Source: a virus. From it: 25,400 nucleotides of DNA. Below the pieces are notes generated by a model that was not told where the DNA came from, did no database searches, and saw only the letters and a list, made by a program, of their open reading frames with translations. Shown in pieces: positions 1-8,043 of the stretch; positions within the stretch are counted from its first letter, which is position 1; every line of letters begins with the position of its first letter. The stretch lies in IMG/VR virus record IMGVR_UViG_3300013101_000080, positions 1 to 25,400 of that record. The stretch is one strand, 5' to 3'. A program made the position numbers and the translations under genes.

Positions 1-987
1 TACAGTATTTAAAGCATCATCTAGTTTACTAACTGCTTCTTCTAGAGGATCTCCATCACTAATATAATATTCTTGATTGTAATCTGGAAGGGATGCTCCA
101 TTAGAACCAGTATATGATTCAAGAGCCTCTATGCCGGATGCATTAGTTGAAATATTTCCAGCATTAGTTGAAATATCACCAGTGTTGATACTGATATTTC
201 CAGTATTAGTAAAAATATCACCAGCATTTTCTGAAATACCACTAGCATTAGTAATTATATCGCCTTCATTTGTAGTTACTCTAATTTCTAGAGCGCTGAG
301 ATCTGTATCAACACCAGAAGCAGTAGCTTCCACATCAAATAATGCAATATCTAATTTATCAATTGCATCTTCAAGAGGATCTCCATCAACAATATAATTT
401 TCTTCAGTGTATTCGGTAACTGCTGGGTCAACATTATCGTCGTTACCTATGAATGACCTGATATTATCTACATTACCAGACTCATCAGTATTAGAAAGAA
501 CCCAACCAGTAGTTGCGTTCCCTGTGTAAAGCATTTCAAAATAACAATAGTCTAGGTCAACGGTTAAATCGTCCCCAGAACCATTCATATTCAAACCATT
601 TAAATCGATAGTGACATTATTGGTTGAAACATCACCTAAACCTACAAAACCTACAATATCCCCTTCTGACGGAGCAGCAGGCATAGTAACCGTAAAAACT
701 CCAGCTGAAGAATCTAATATATAACCTTTACTTACTTCAGCAGTTGTTGCTCCTGAAATAGTAGCCCAGGTAAGTCCTGCGCCTCCATCAATTTCACTAT
801 ATGGAAGCCAGTCAACATCAGCCGGTCCTGTTTTTTTATAAGAAATACCATCGGTTTTAAGATATAAAGAGCCTTCAGGAGCAGCTATTCCAGAAATAGA
901 AGGAGTTACCGCACCGTTTATTATATCTACTATTACATCGTCAGAACCTAAAATCTTAAATCCGTATTTGGCACCAAAAAGAGTCAT
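1..987 (-). CDS. Phage fibre/virion protein, C-terminus cut by window edge
   Basis: The open frame starts at ATG 985-987, with a purine-rich GGGG ribosome-binding site just upstream, and is still open at base 1, giving 329 visible residues. Residues about 72-165 look like a beta-sandwich domain common in phage fibre and baseplate proteins (a GDIVGF turn, alternating hydrophobic strands, a GWVL end). Residues 172-219 and 286-329 are two copies of one module sharing YI.DGDPLE.A..KLD.AL. Between them, residues 237-285 form heptads of pattern I-x-x-N-[AT]-x-x, which fits a trimeric coiled-coil stalk with asparagine core layers. The gene is the last of the head-side cluster in the window, 15 bases after the 108-aa gene. 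Fibre or virion-surface structural role is inferred from architecture; no receptor-binding tip is visible. I am sure it is coding and fairly sure it is structural. Confidence 0.8.
   Translation of the reverse strand, partial: MTLFGAKYGFKILGSDDVIVDIINGAVTPSISGIAAPEGSLYLKTDGISYKKTGPADVDWLPYSEIDGGAGLTWATISGATTAEVSKGYILDSSAGVFTVTMPAAPSEGDIVGFVGLGDVSTNNVTIDLNGLNMNGSGDDLTVDLDYCYFEMLYTGNATTGWVLSNTDESGNVDNIRSFIGNDDNVDPAVTEYTEENYIVDGDPLEDAIDKLDIALFDVEATASGVDTDLSALEIRVTTNEGDIITNASGISENAGDIFTNTGNISINTGDISTNAGNISTNASGIEALESYTGSNGASLPDYNQEYYISDGDPLEEAVSKLDDALNTV
11..403 (-). repeat. Duplicated fibre module, 330 bp apart
   Basis: Bases 11-73 and 341-403 are diverged direct copies exactly 330 bp (110 codons) apart; both contain AGAGGATCTCCATCA. 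In protein they give the DGDPLE module at residues 311-316 and 201-206. Similarity extends N-terminally (S[YF].G.......Y..E.YI). This suggests a fibre built by duplication of a stalk-plus-module unit, and the gene may contain further copies beyond the window. Confidence 0.75.
141..287 (-). repeat. 21-bp tandem repeat encoding the fibre stalk heptads
   Basis: About seven back-to-back 21-bp units begin near 141, 162, 183, 204, 225, 246 and 267. The first two differ at only about two positions; later ones diverge. On the coding strand each unit gives one heptad such as ISTNAGN, IFTNTGN or ISENAGD. Unit length is exactly three bases times seven residues, so gain or loss of a unit keeps the frame. 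Confidence 0.85.
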
Positions 988-1002
988 AACTAAAATTCCC
1001 CC

Positions 1003-1329
1003 TTAAAATTTTTTTACAGCAACACTACAATTCATAGGCAATGACTCGTTGTTTGTAATATTAAAAACACAGTAATTACCTGAGTATATAAATATATCTA
1101 TATCCGCCTTAAATTGTTCACCTAAAAAAGCATACGAAGTTGATTCAATTATTGAACCAGTATATAAACTAAAAATTTTAGTAATACCTCTTTGATTGTT
1201 AATTAACACCTTAACCTTCCACTCAAAAGATTCATACGAATTTAGATCAATTTTGAAAAATTCTTCTGTTTCTCCAGGAAGTATTATTTTTTCAACTATA
1301 TCAGTGTTTATCTTTTTTAAAACAATCAT
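1003..1329 (-). CDS. Small beta-rich protein, probable virion accessory
   Basis: A 108-residue protein I do not recognise. It consists almost entirely of alternating hydrophobic/polar stretches with few helices (FEWKVKVLI, IDIFIYSGNYCVFNI, MNCSVAVKKF), consistent with a beta-sandwich. There is no signal peptide or membrane segment, and two cysteines lie near the C-terminus. It sits 15 bases upstream of the fibre gene and 17 bases downstream of the 156-aa gene, so it is probably co-transcribed with the structural genes. A small virion or tail-associated protein is the likeliest role, by position only. Confidence 0.7.
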   Translation of the reverse strand: MIVLKKINTDIVEKIILPGETEEFFKIDLNSYESFEWKVKVLINNQRGITKIFSLYTGSIIESTSYAFLGEQFKADIDIFIYSGNYCVFNITNNESLPMNCSVAVKKF

Positions 1330-1346
1330 TTAACTACCTCATTAAA

Positions 1347-1817
1347 TTACACAGCAATCTGTAATTCTTTTATTCTTTTTTGTAATAGTCTACATAAACT
1401 GTCCTTATCTGCTAATTGTCTTGCTTCAGTTAGAGAGTATTTTAACAAATTCAAATCCATAATTGTAGGTAAAATCTCTCTAGCTTTTCTTACTGTCATA
1501 CCTGCAACATCTTCAACTTTCATTTTTTTTATAGTTTTATTAGTTTCCTTAGGTGAAATAGACTCTAAAACTTCTACATCAGTTTTTTTATTTTTAGAAA
1601 CCTTTTTAACATCTGAACCAAATATTATCTTCCACCTGTCTTTGTTTCTTAGTTTTATATCATATAACCATTCTACAAAGTCATTATTAGGTTTTATGTT
1701 ATGTTTTTTTCCGTATTGTTCAAATAAATCTTTTAGAGGAATTTCGCCCCCAGGTCTAATAGACCGTTTCATGGCGTATTGCCAACTATTTGATATATTT
1801 TTTACAGATCCTTTCAT
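1347..1817 (-). CDS. Conserved-looking helical protein, head module
   Basis: A 156-residue protein of unknown function. The N-terminal half is basic and contains aromatic-rich stretches (FVEWLYDIKLRNKDRWKIIFG); a lysine-rich linker covers about 70-100. The C-terminal ~55 residues (about 101-156) form a compact predicted helical domain starting VEDVAGMTVRKAREILP and ending with LLQKRIKEL. It lies in the head operon between the small membrane protein and the beta-rich 108-aa protein. A head-completion or DNA-binding role is possible but nothing in the sequence proves it. Start ATG 1815-1817 is preceded by AAAAGGAG. Confidence 0.7.
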   Translation of the reverse strand: MKGSVKNISNSWQYAMKRSIRPGGEIPLKDLFEQYGKKHNIKPNNDFVEWLYDIKLRNKDRWKIIFGSDVKKVSKNKKTDVEVLESISPKETNKTIKKMKVEDVAGMTVRKAREILPTIMDLNLLKYSLTEARQLADKDSLCRLLQKRIKELQIAV

Positions 1818-1871
1818 AATAATTTCTCCTTTTCTGTTTAATTATTTTTTTAACCTTGTCCTATTAAAAAC

Positions 1872-2183
1872 TTAGTCCTTATTTCTGTCAGTTCTATCTA
1901 TTAAATTATGTAAAATATTAGACAACCTATGTATCACAATAATATAAATAAAATAATTTATAAATATATTATCAACTATGAAAATTATAGTAAGTGTAAA
2001 TAGTGCTGCCCATACTGAAAAACAATAACCACAATCTAATATATCATGTATAAAATCGAATATCTTATTATTTTTGTTATAAAGGCTCTTACGAAGAGGG
2101 GCAAAAAAATCAGATTTTACTACCAATTCAGTAATAGCTTCTGAAAAAATAATTGCTATTAATACCTTAAAGATTATAAACAT
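1872..2183 (-). CDS. Small membrane protein with C-x-x-C-x-x-x-W motif (DUF1360-like)
   Basis: A 103-residue protein with a hydrophobic N-terminal segment (about 1-22) and a hydrophobic C-terminal half (about 55-92), so it probably spans the membrane two or three times. Between them is CGYCFSVW (Cys51, Cys54, Trp58), the hallmark I associate with DUF1360-like small membrane proteins found in phages and bacteria. It follows the major capsid gene after a 92-base gap with a strong hairpin. The role is unknown. A holin is a possible alternative since no other lysis membrane protein is visible, but the location in the head cluster and the cysteine motif do not favour it. Confidence 0.65.
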   Translation of the reverse strand: MFIIFKVLIAIIFSEAITELVVKSDFFAPLRKSLYNKNNKIFDFIHDILDCGYCFSVWAALFTLTIIFIVDNIFINYFIYIIVIHRLSNILHNLIDRTDRNKD

Positions 2184-2211
2184 TTTATATCACCTTCCTG
2201 CTAATAATACA

Positions 2212-2252
2212 ACAGTACTTTACGAAGATATTAAATCTAAATAAAGTACTGT
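2212..2252 (-). terminator. Hairpin after the major capsid gene (terminator or mRNA-stabilising)
   Basis: Perfect 11-bp inverted repeat, ACAGTACTTTA (2212-2222) and TAAAGTACTGT (2242-2252), with a 19-base loop. It lies between the capsid stop codon (2276) and the next gene (2183). The minus-strand sequence after it is only loosely T-rich (TGTATTATTAG), so it may be a weak terminator, a processing site or a 3'-end stabiliser for capsid mRNA. Confidence 0.55.
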
Positions 2253-2275
2253 CATTATTATTATTATCATAATTA

Positions 2276-3343
2276 CTAGCTTCTATCTATAATACCCATA
2301 CCTAACATACGACTATCAAGACACGCAAATCCAAGTTCTGCCCAGCCAAAGAAGCCTTGCTTCTGTACTCTGAGTAAAGCTGGATCATCATGCGCTTCAT
2401 ATTCTTTACGAACGGGCATAACAAGAGAGTCATTAACACTCAAGTCGAAACCAAGTATCTGCGTTTCACCAAGAGTACTTACAGTACTATCAGCTGCAGT
2501 AATATTAGGATTATCAAGAGTATAGCCATTATAAGTATTACCACTATCAGCGATAAACTTACCATAAGCAGAACCATAACCATTAATATTATACATACCA
2601 GTAGCACCTAAGTGCTGAATCTCATGGAGAGATACATTCCAAAGTGCGCCCATTCCGCCCGCTTGAAAAACCTCTCGTCTAGTTATAGGATCAATATCAG
2701 TGTCAGTCCACTCTCTAATATCTGCTGCATCTTCTGGAGATACATACAGATCAGTAAGAGTACGACCTGTTCTCTTAAACCCTACAATCATTTTATTAAT
2801 TAATTCTTTAGAAAGATAACCAGCACCCTGAGATGCTGAGTCTAACTCATATATTGGTGCAGGTCTAGAACCCAAAAGTCCTTTACCTGAAAAAGCAGAA
2901 GTTGCGGCTGGCATAATTACTCTCCATCCACACTCCTCCTCGTAATTTGCTAGATCTTTTGCGGCGCGATTAGCTGCTCTTGTAGCAATATCGATCCTTG
3001 AATCTCTTGCATAAGTAATTTTCCAGTCGGCTGAAGCATCAATCGTAAAAGTAGGAATATATACCTCTTCTCCGATACCTTCTATGAAGTTCTGTGCTAC
3101 GTAACCTAAACCTGGAAGTACCCATACAGGAATCTCAAAATCTTCTGCTACAGGATATACCGCCTGTGCACCCGGACCTAGTCTTTCCACAGTAAAAAGC
3201 TGTCTCATTATTGATTCCAGCTCGATTTGTTGTAATATTGGGGTTGTTATTGCTGCAGCGAATGCACGATAGGCTGCCATTCCTTCAGGAGTATTAACTT
3301 CTGAAGTAGCTTTAAACAAATCCATCATTTCCTGTCTGTCCAT
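2276..3343 (-). CDS. Major capsid protein, HK97-fold
   Basis: A 355-residue protein that forms the icosahedral shell. An N-terminal helical arm (1-55) is followed by a loop region (about 60-110) with EIPVWVLPG and EEVYIPTFTI, then a long helix rich in Ala/Arg (about 112-135) corresponding to the P-domain spine helix. A C-terminal region contains SLVMPVRKEYEAH and the terminal WAELGFACLDSR, typical of HK97-type capsid proteins. Its place at the end of terminase-portal-protease-scaffold-decoration is the classical order. Codon use and a strong GGAGG ribosome-binding site fit high expression. No propeptide cleavage site could be assigned. Sequence identity to a named phage is not recognised. Confidence 0.85.
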   Translation of the reverse strand: MDRQEMMDLFKATSEVNTPEGMAAYRAFAAAITTPILQQIELESIMRQLFTVERLGPGAQAVYPVAEDFEIPVWVLPGLGYVAQNFIEGIGEEVYIPTFTIDASADWKITYARDSRIDIATRAANRAAKDLANYEEECGWRVIMPAATSAFSGKGLLGSRPAPIYELDSASQGAGYLSKELINKMIVGFKRTGRTLTDLYVSPEDAADIREWTDTDIDPITRREVFQAGGMGALWNVSLHEIQHLGATGMYNINGYGSAYGKFIADSGNTYNGYTLDNPNITAADSTVSTLGETQILGFDLSVNDSLVMPVRKEYEAHDDPALLRVQKQGFFGWAELGFACLDSRMLGMGIIDRS

Positions 3344-3350
3344 TTAAATT

Positions 3351-3372
3351 TCCTCCTAATTATTATATAGTA
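3351..3372 (-). promoter_or_regulatory. Candidate late promoter -10 box and RBS before the capsid gene
   Basis: On the minus strand the capsid leader reads CTATATAATAATTAGGAGG: a perfect TATAAT immediately followed by the ribosome-binding site. No TTGACA-like -35 is seen at 16-18 bases. A similar CTATATAATAAATAG followed by a GAGGGG stretch lies after the large terminase gene (8349-8365). In such AT-rich DNA TATAAT can occur by chance, so this is tentative. Confidence 0.3.
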
Positions 3373-3410
3373 TTGGATGTGTTAAATTCACATTAATCCA
3401 AATATTTATT

Positions 3411-4040
3411 TTAAACCAATAATTTAACTCTGATTGGATACAGAGTCGTATTATCCATATTAGCTTGGCACTTTTCAAGACTAGCGCCTTTAAGTACACG
3501 TGCTACAACAGTGTTACTTGATCTGTCACCAGTTTCACCTGGAGCGTCAGTAGCTGGTGTACTGTTAGTAGAATTAGTAACTCTACCTTGGTACGCAGCA
3601 GCATAAAGAGAGCTGCCTGGAGCCATCTTTTCAGAGGCTGTTCCGCCACTAGCTTCACAAATATAGTGTACTGTATCAAAAATACCAAGATGAGCTACAC
3701 CTACAGGTACTGATTTATGACCAGCAATCTCTCCACCAGCATTATATAATGGCTGAGCTATAGCATCGCTAGAACCTAAATCGCCTGGCATAACAAAGCC
3801 TGAAGGATGTACACTATGGTACCCTACTTTGACTTTTTGCATGATGAATCCAAAAGGTGGTTCAGTAATAACACCTGCCATCTTCTTCACCATTGGTTCC
3901 TCATTGATAGCATCTGGATCTAGATAAACTACAGAACCAGCATATGCTACTACACCACCAACTCCTACAGCGCCAAAAGCATCATCTTCTGTGTAACTGC
4001 AAAATTGATTTTCTACAACTGAATGTCTAGGAATAAACAT
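3411..4040 (-). CDS. Probable head decoration / capsid-stabilising protein
   Basis: A 209-residue, beta-rich and Gly/Ala/Val-rich protein lacking helices, membrane segments or enzyme motifs. Segments such as FGAVGVGGVVAYAGSVVYL, PFGFIMQKVKVGYHS and VPVGVAHLGIFDTVHYICE resemble the beta-barrel capsid cement proteins encoded next to major capsid genes. Residues about 137-180 are Ser/Thr/Asn/Ala-rich and probably a flexible loop. It sits between the scaffold-like gene (23 bases) and the capsid gene (67 bases), the expected slot for a decoration protein. The assignment rests on composition and position; a minor head or tail protein cannot be excluded. Confidence 0.6.
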   Translation of the reverse strand: MFIPRHSVVENQFCSYTEDDAFGAVGVGGVVAYAGSVVYLDPDAINEEPMVKKMAGVITEPPFGFIMQKVKVGYHSVHPSGFVMPGDLGSSDAIAQPLYNAGGEIAGHKSVPVGVAHLGIFDTVHYICEASGGTASEKMAPGSSLYAAAYQGRVTNSTNSTPATDAPGETGDRSSNTVVARVLKGASLEKCQANMDNTTLYPIRVKLLV

Positions 4041-4063
4041 ATCTTATTTTCCTCCTTAGTTCT

Positions 4064-4810
4064 TTATTTATCAGATTCTGGGATTAAATTTGCTGCCATT
4101 GCTTTACCAAGGTCTGCATATTTAGATACCATACTCTCTGAGGGGTTTGTTTCAAAATTCATAGCTGCTGCAATTGCTTGACCAGCAGGTATATTAACAG
4201 GAATAGTTACATCTTCTTCCGCTACAGTATCAGTGTCAGTTTTATCTTCCTCTGATCCAGTTTCAGTTTTATCTGTGTCTACCTGTGTATTAGTGTCTTC
4301 TTCAGCAGCAGCTTTTTCTGCTTCTGCTTTAAGTTCTTTCTTTACAGCATCACGAAGTTCTACTCTTTCTACTTTATAAGCATCAAAGTCTTCATCATTC
4401 ATCTCACGCACTTTAGCTGTTTGAGATTCTTGATTAGAAGTCATAGCAACTTTCAATTCTGAAAGCTCTGACATTCTTGTTTTCGCAATCTGATCTTTCT
4501 TCATATCTTCCAAAGATTCTTCAGAAGCCTTAAGAGCTTCTTTTGCTACTTCCAATTCTTTCTGAGCTGCCTCTAACTCAGTTACAGTATTGGAAAGTTT
4601 AGAATCTTTTTCAGCCAATTCTTCTTGTGAAGTTTCTTTGACTGTAGAAAGTTCTGTTTTCACACCCTCTAGACTCTGAGTAAGTTCTTCAATAGTCTCT
4701 GCTGACTCATTCAATGCATCTTGAGTCTTCAGTTTCTGATTTGCTTGTTCTTTCTCAGAAAAGATATTACTAACAATTGATTCAATATCTTCCTTAAGTT
4801 TTTTATCCAT
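4064..4810 (-). CDS. Scaffold-like acidic coiled-coil protein
   Basis: A 248-residue protein dominated by Glu, Lys, Ala, Ser and Thr with continuous heptads from about residue 5 to 165, so a long coiled coil. An acidic low-complexity stretch (about 165-205, rich in D/E/T) follows, then a short hydrophobic C-terminal part with IPVNIPAGQAIAAAM and PSESMVSKYADLGKAMAA. This layout, between the prohead protease and the decoration/capsid genes, is typical of an internal scaffolding protein removed by the protease during maturation. The C-terminal segment would be the capsid-binding end. No enzyme motif is present. The scaffold role is inferred from composition and gene order. Confidence 0.7.
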   Translation of the reverse strand: MDKKLKEDIESIVSNIFSEKEQANQKLKTQDALNESAETIEELTQSLEGVKTELSTVKETSQEELAEKDSKLSNTVTELEAAQKELEVAKEALKASEESLEDMKKDQIAKTRMSELSELKVAMTSNQESQTAKVREMNDEDFDAYKVERVELRDAVKKELKAEAEKAAAEEDTNTQVDTDKTETGSEEDKTDTDTVAEEDVTIPVNIPAGQAIAAAMNFETNPSESMVSKYADLGKAMAANLIPESDK

Positions 4811-4946
4811 ATTAAGGTTTTCCTCCTTATTTCGTTATTATCTCGTTAATTTCGTTTAGGTTACCAACCCGGTATTAAAACTATATTTCCTTTACCATTA
4901 AACTATTTTTAACTTTTTAATTCATTTAAATATTACTAAACTGTAT
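4811..4946 (-). other. 136-bp intergenic spacer between protease and scaffold genes
   Basis: No open frame longer than about five codons on the coding strand. Close to the scaffold RBS there are three near-repeats of AACGA[AG]AT (within 4830-4857). A short GGTT/AACC inverted repeat lies near 4860-4872. No good promoter or terminator is visible. Confidence 0.4.
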
Positions 4947-6068
4947 TTAATCTTTTTTTGCTTTTAATAAAGCTGTCTGCAAACGACTCAAAGATTCTAA
5001 TATAATAGCATCTTGGTGTTTACTTTTAAAAAGATCTTGTATGTATAAAGAAGCAGTCTGTAGAGCCTCATTTCTAAGGCATGCCTGGTCAGTTGCATCG
5101 CCTCCTGGTGAGGTACATGATGTATCAAATGCTGTACACCAATTCTCTCCTATTATTTCTCCTGCTTTATCCTTTAAACACTTTTTATAATTTACACAAA
5201 TACCTATTGTGTCATTATACACTAATTCAGATTCTTCCTTTTCATAAGTCTCTTCTACTTCTTTAGAGGTTACATTAATATTTATATCCTCTGACTCATC
5301 TTTTTTATTGGATATTTCTTTTTTACTTAGTATATCCAAATCAAATAATAAATCTTTATCGTCACTTTCTGATGCGGCTGTTTCAAGTATAATAGAGTCT
5401 GGATTAGCTGGTTTTTTTACTATACCGCATCCTGAAAAACATATTCCTCTCAAAACCTTTGCTACTGTTCCTTGTGCTATCTCTTCTCCACCTTTCATAA
5501 CTACTGCATTTTTTCCATAAATATCAGCTTCCACGTCTATACCTACAGCACTAGCTGCTTCTTTAGGTATAATAGTGTTTCCGACTTTAACATCAAAATC
5601 AGTAAAATAACACTCCATAGATACTTTGTACTCTTTATTTGCAATCTCTTTAGCTATTTCAGGAAATCTATTTTTATATACAATAGACCCTATCTGTATA
5701 TGCATATCTTGTGTATCTAATGTAGCAGTTTCAGTAGAAAGAAGCTCATCCAAATCTAATTTGGCCCCTTTAGCGTCTGTAAATGCACTAGAATATAAAT
5801 GACCTATAATTTCCTGCTCATCATGCTCGATGTCAAGAGCTTTACTTACAACAGTATCTGCTGCAGCTACTAATTCTGATCCTAAAAAGTAAGCATGGTT
5901 TAGATTTTCACCACTAGAAACTAACACAGCAGAAAAATAAGATAAATCTGGCTGCTTGTTCATATCGTTTGGTAAATTAATAACTGAAGCTACCTCTTTT
6001 TTTATTTCGTCCGTCTCTAATTCTGGTGTAATAGTCGCAGTTAAATAAAATTTATATTTCTCATCCAT
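4947..6068 (-). CDS. Prohead maturation protease (S78/T4 gp21-like) with C-terminal extension
   Basis: A 373-residue protein. The first ~230 residues look like a herpesvirus/T4-type serine protease that cleaves scaffold and capsid during maturation. Visible features are NLNHAYF (55-61) near the active site, IEHDEQEIIGH (80-90) with candidate catalytic His82, KVSMECYF (148-155) with candidate nucleophile Ser150, and GCGIVKKPANPDS (213-225), the usual end of the fold. Residues about 230-285 are highly charged, and about 286-373 form a separate region with five cysteines then helices. The extension may be a tethered scaffold/core piece. Its ATG overlaps the portal stop by one base (TAATG), so translation is probably coupled. 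Catalytic residues are assigned by motif only. Confidence 0.75.
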   Translation of the reverse strand: MDEKYKFYLTATITPELETDEIKKEVASVINLPNDMNKQPDLSYFSAVLVSSGENLNHAYFLGSELVAAADTVVSKALDIEHDEQEIIGHLYSSAFTDAKGAKLDLDELLSTETATLDTQDMHIQIGSIVYKNRFPEIAKEIANKEYKVSMECYFTDFDVKVGNTIIPKEAASAVGIDVEADIYGKNAVVMKGGEEIAQGTVAKVLRGICFSGCGIVKKPANPDSIILETAASESDDKDLLFDLDILSKKEISNKKDESEDININVTSKEVEETYEKEESELVYNDTIGICVNYKKCLKDKAGEIIGENWCTAFDTSCTSPGGDATDQACLRNEALQTASLYIQDLFKSKHQDAIILESLSRLQTALLKAKKD

Positions 6069-8029
6069 TATTTTGATCCTCCGAATCGTATTCTATGTAC
6101 TTCTTCTAAAAATTTATTATAATCTTCATCTGGTAATGTTTCTTGTGCTCCACTAATAAAATCTTCCCAACTATCTATAGGTATACTTTTTATAATATCT
6201 ATTTGTTCACTTAGGAATGCAGCCTTTTTACTTTGTTCAATATTGGCTGTTTTAGTAGTAGGCTTACCTTTAGGTCTACCGTTACTTGGTGTTCCTGAAG
6301 GAGAATTCTGAACAGGTTGAGTAGAAGATTGCTGAAATGGACTACCTGTAAGTCCAAATATACCGTCTTCAACCAACGGTAACTCTACTTCCATATTTTT
6401 AAGTTCATTGGTATAATCAAACCCAAGAGCTTCAAGAGCTGTTTGATATGAAAGCATTCTTCTATCAACAAGGCTACTTAGCGTGGACATATATAGTATA
6501 TCATCTTTCAGAACTGACTCGTCCCATCTTATCTTTGGGAACCTATCAAAGCCCATTGCTTCTGCAATCTGTCTATATTCTTTATAAATCCATTTTGATA
6601 CCTGCCTACGAGCATAGTTAATCTCTTCCATTATACCCTTAGTTAGTAATCCAACCTCAGCAGTGTTAATATCACCTGTACCATCTATTATAGCCCTTGT
6701 AACAGCTAATCCGCCAGTCATGTCTTCATTAACTTGTTTATATTTGTCTTGCCCTAGAATAGCTTCTATTTCTGGAGCCACTATCTTCTCTATTTCTAAA
6801 GTATGATTCCAAACTACATCGAATGATTTACTAGGAGTATCAAATAATTGTGCTATTGTTTCTAGCTCGGTTTGAGTTACTGCAGGATACTCATCATTAC
6901 CTATAGTTATTTTTAAAATATAATTTGAAATACCATCCAATGTACTTAAATCTGCGTTCTTTAAGTGTTGTTTATAATTAATAGTATCAAACACACGAGT
7001 AGCTCTAGGTCTTGCATATCTTTCATATGGTTGTTTTCTATAAGTTACTGTGCCTACTAATCTAGAATCTAACTGAAAATCTCCTCCACCTTCTGCCGCT
7101 TTCTTTAACTCATTTGGTAGAGCTTTAATAAGAGCTTTTTCATCTTCTGTTAGTTCTGATTTATCCTTCTTTAGTACAGCACTTAATTCTGGAGGAGGGG
7201 TTAATTTTATAGACGTGTTATCGAATAGTAAATTACCTTCTACATTAACTAGTTCTGGGTTTAAAACAGTGTAAGACACTGGCAAATGTCCTTTTGACCA
7301 TATATTCTTTTTTGCAGCCTGTTCAAATTTAACTAATTCTTTTTGAGAAACCCCACTAGCTTTAGCTTGTGCTATAATAGCCAGAACAGCTGCATCCTTA
7401 TCCTCATCGAATTTAGCATGTAACTTATGCAACCTTTGTTCTTCTTTTCCTTTTGATGTGTTTGTTTTTGATTTTTGTCCAGGTACTGGTGATAAATGTG
7501 ATACTCTTGGTTCGTATTTTGCTAGCACTTTATAAGTTGTTACATGACCAACCTTAAAGAAATCTAAAAATATCCACTCTAAAAGATCATCAAAATTAAC
7601 ATCAAATGTCCACGTATCGAAAAAATTTTTTATGTTTTCATCATCTATATCGTTCTCAAATCCCTTCATTGCTAGAGATGCTAATACATTAGTAACTGAA
7701 CCTAATAAAGGATCAGTGTAATATAATTCTGAAGCCTTACTAAATAAAGTATGAGGATCTTCTTCATAAGGGTTTTTTGCCCCTGACAAATCTAAATTTT
7801 GTCTAGAAACAAAATCTCTATTTATAGTGGCTGCTGATTCTCTAAAAATATGTGGTTTTATTGCCTGTCCAGGTTTATCTAAAAATGCCAAATTTTGTTT
7901 ATTTGGTGTAACAAACAACGTAGATTCTCCAGACTCTTTATCTATCTTAATAGATTGTATACCAGAATTTGGATATTTTTGCTGTAAATCAGCTGTAAGT
8001 TTATTTGTATTTATAACATCATCTTTCAT
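6068..8029 (-). CDS. Portal protein
   Basis: A 653-residue protein likely to form the dodecameric portal ring at the packaging vertex. An N-terminal region (about 90-165) contains helices around YYTDPLLGSVTNVLASLA and a hydrophobic WIFLDFFKVGHVTTYKV stretch, as in portal wing domains. The middle (about 385-500) includes a conserved-looking GGLAVTRAIIDGTGDI, then a long helix (INYARRQVSKWIYKEYRQIA). Residues about 555-600 are a Pro/Ser/Gln/Gly/Lys linker, followed by a helical tail. Length fits large myovirus portals. It follows the large terminase (with one 65-aa gene between) and is translationally coupled to the protease. Identification rests on gene order plus general architecture. Confidence 0.75.
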   Translation of the reverse strand: MKDDVINTNKLTADLQQKYPNSGIQSIKIDKESGESTLFVTPNKQNLAFLDKPGQAIKPHIFRESAATINRDFVSRQNLDLSGAKNPYEEDPHTLFSKASELYYTDPLLGSVTNVLASLAMKGFENDIDDENIKNFFDTWTFDVNFDDLLEWIFLDFFKVGHVTTYKVLAKYEPRVSHLSPVPGQKSKTNTSKGKEEQRLHKLHAKFDEDKDAAVLAIIAQAKASGVSQKELVKFEQAAKKNIWSKGHLPVSYTVLNPELVNVEGNLLFDNTSIKLTPPPELSAVLKKDKSELTEDEKALIKALPNELKKAAEGGGDFQLDSRLVGTVTYRKQPYERYARPRATRVFDTINYKQHLKNADLSTLDGISNYILKITIGNDEYPAVTQTELETIAQLFDTPSKSFDVVWNHTLEIEKIVAPEIEAILGQDKYKQVNEDMTGGLAVTRAIIDGTGDINTAEVGLLTKGIMEEINYARRQVSKWIYKEYRQIAEAMGFDRFPKIRWDESVLKDDILYMSTLSSLVDRRMLSYQTALEALGFDYTNELKNMEVELPLVEDGIFGLTGSPFQQSSTQPVQNSPSGTPSNGRPKGKPTTKTANIEQSKKAAFLSEQIDIIKSIPIDSWEDFISGAQETLPDEDYNKFLEEVHRIRFGGSK

Positions 8030-8043
8030 AAATTAATCCTATA

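Noticed and set aside
141-287. CRISPR array from regular repeats
   Set aside because: Units are contiguous 21-mers without spacers, in frame, and encode heptads of a fibre protein.
131-397. Plus-strand open frame of 88 codons opposite the fibre gene
   Set aside because: It is the antisense of the 21-bp repeat region, has low-complexity repetitive product and no RBS; the minus-strand frame has clear protein motifs.
1872-2183. Holin
   Set aside because: It has membrane segments but the CxxCxxxW signature and place after the capsid gene fit DUF1360-like proteins better; the endolysin is 13 kb away.
3503-3688. Second minus-strand frame within the decoration gene
   Set aside because: Leucine-rich out-of-frame shadow of 3411-4040; no RBS and no neighbour spacing to support it.
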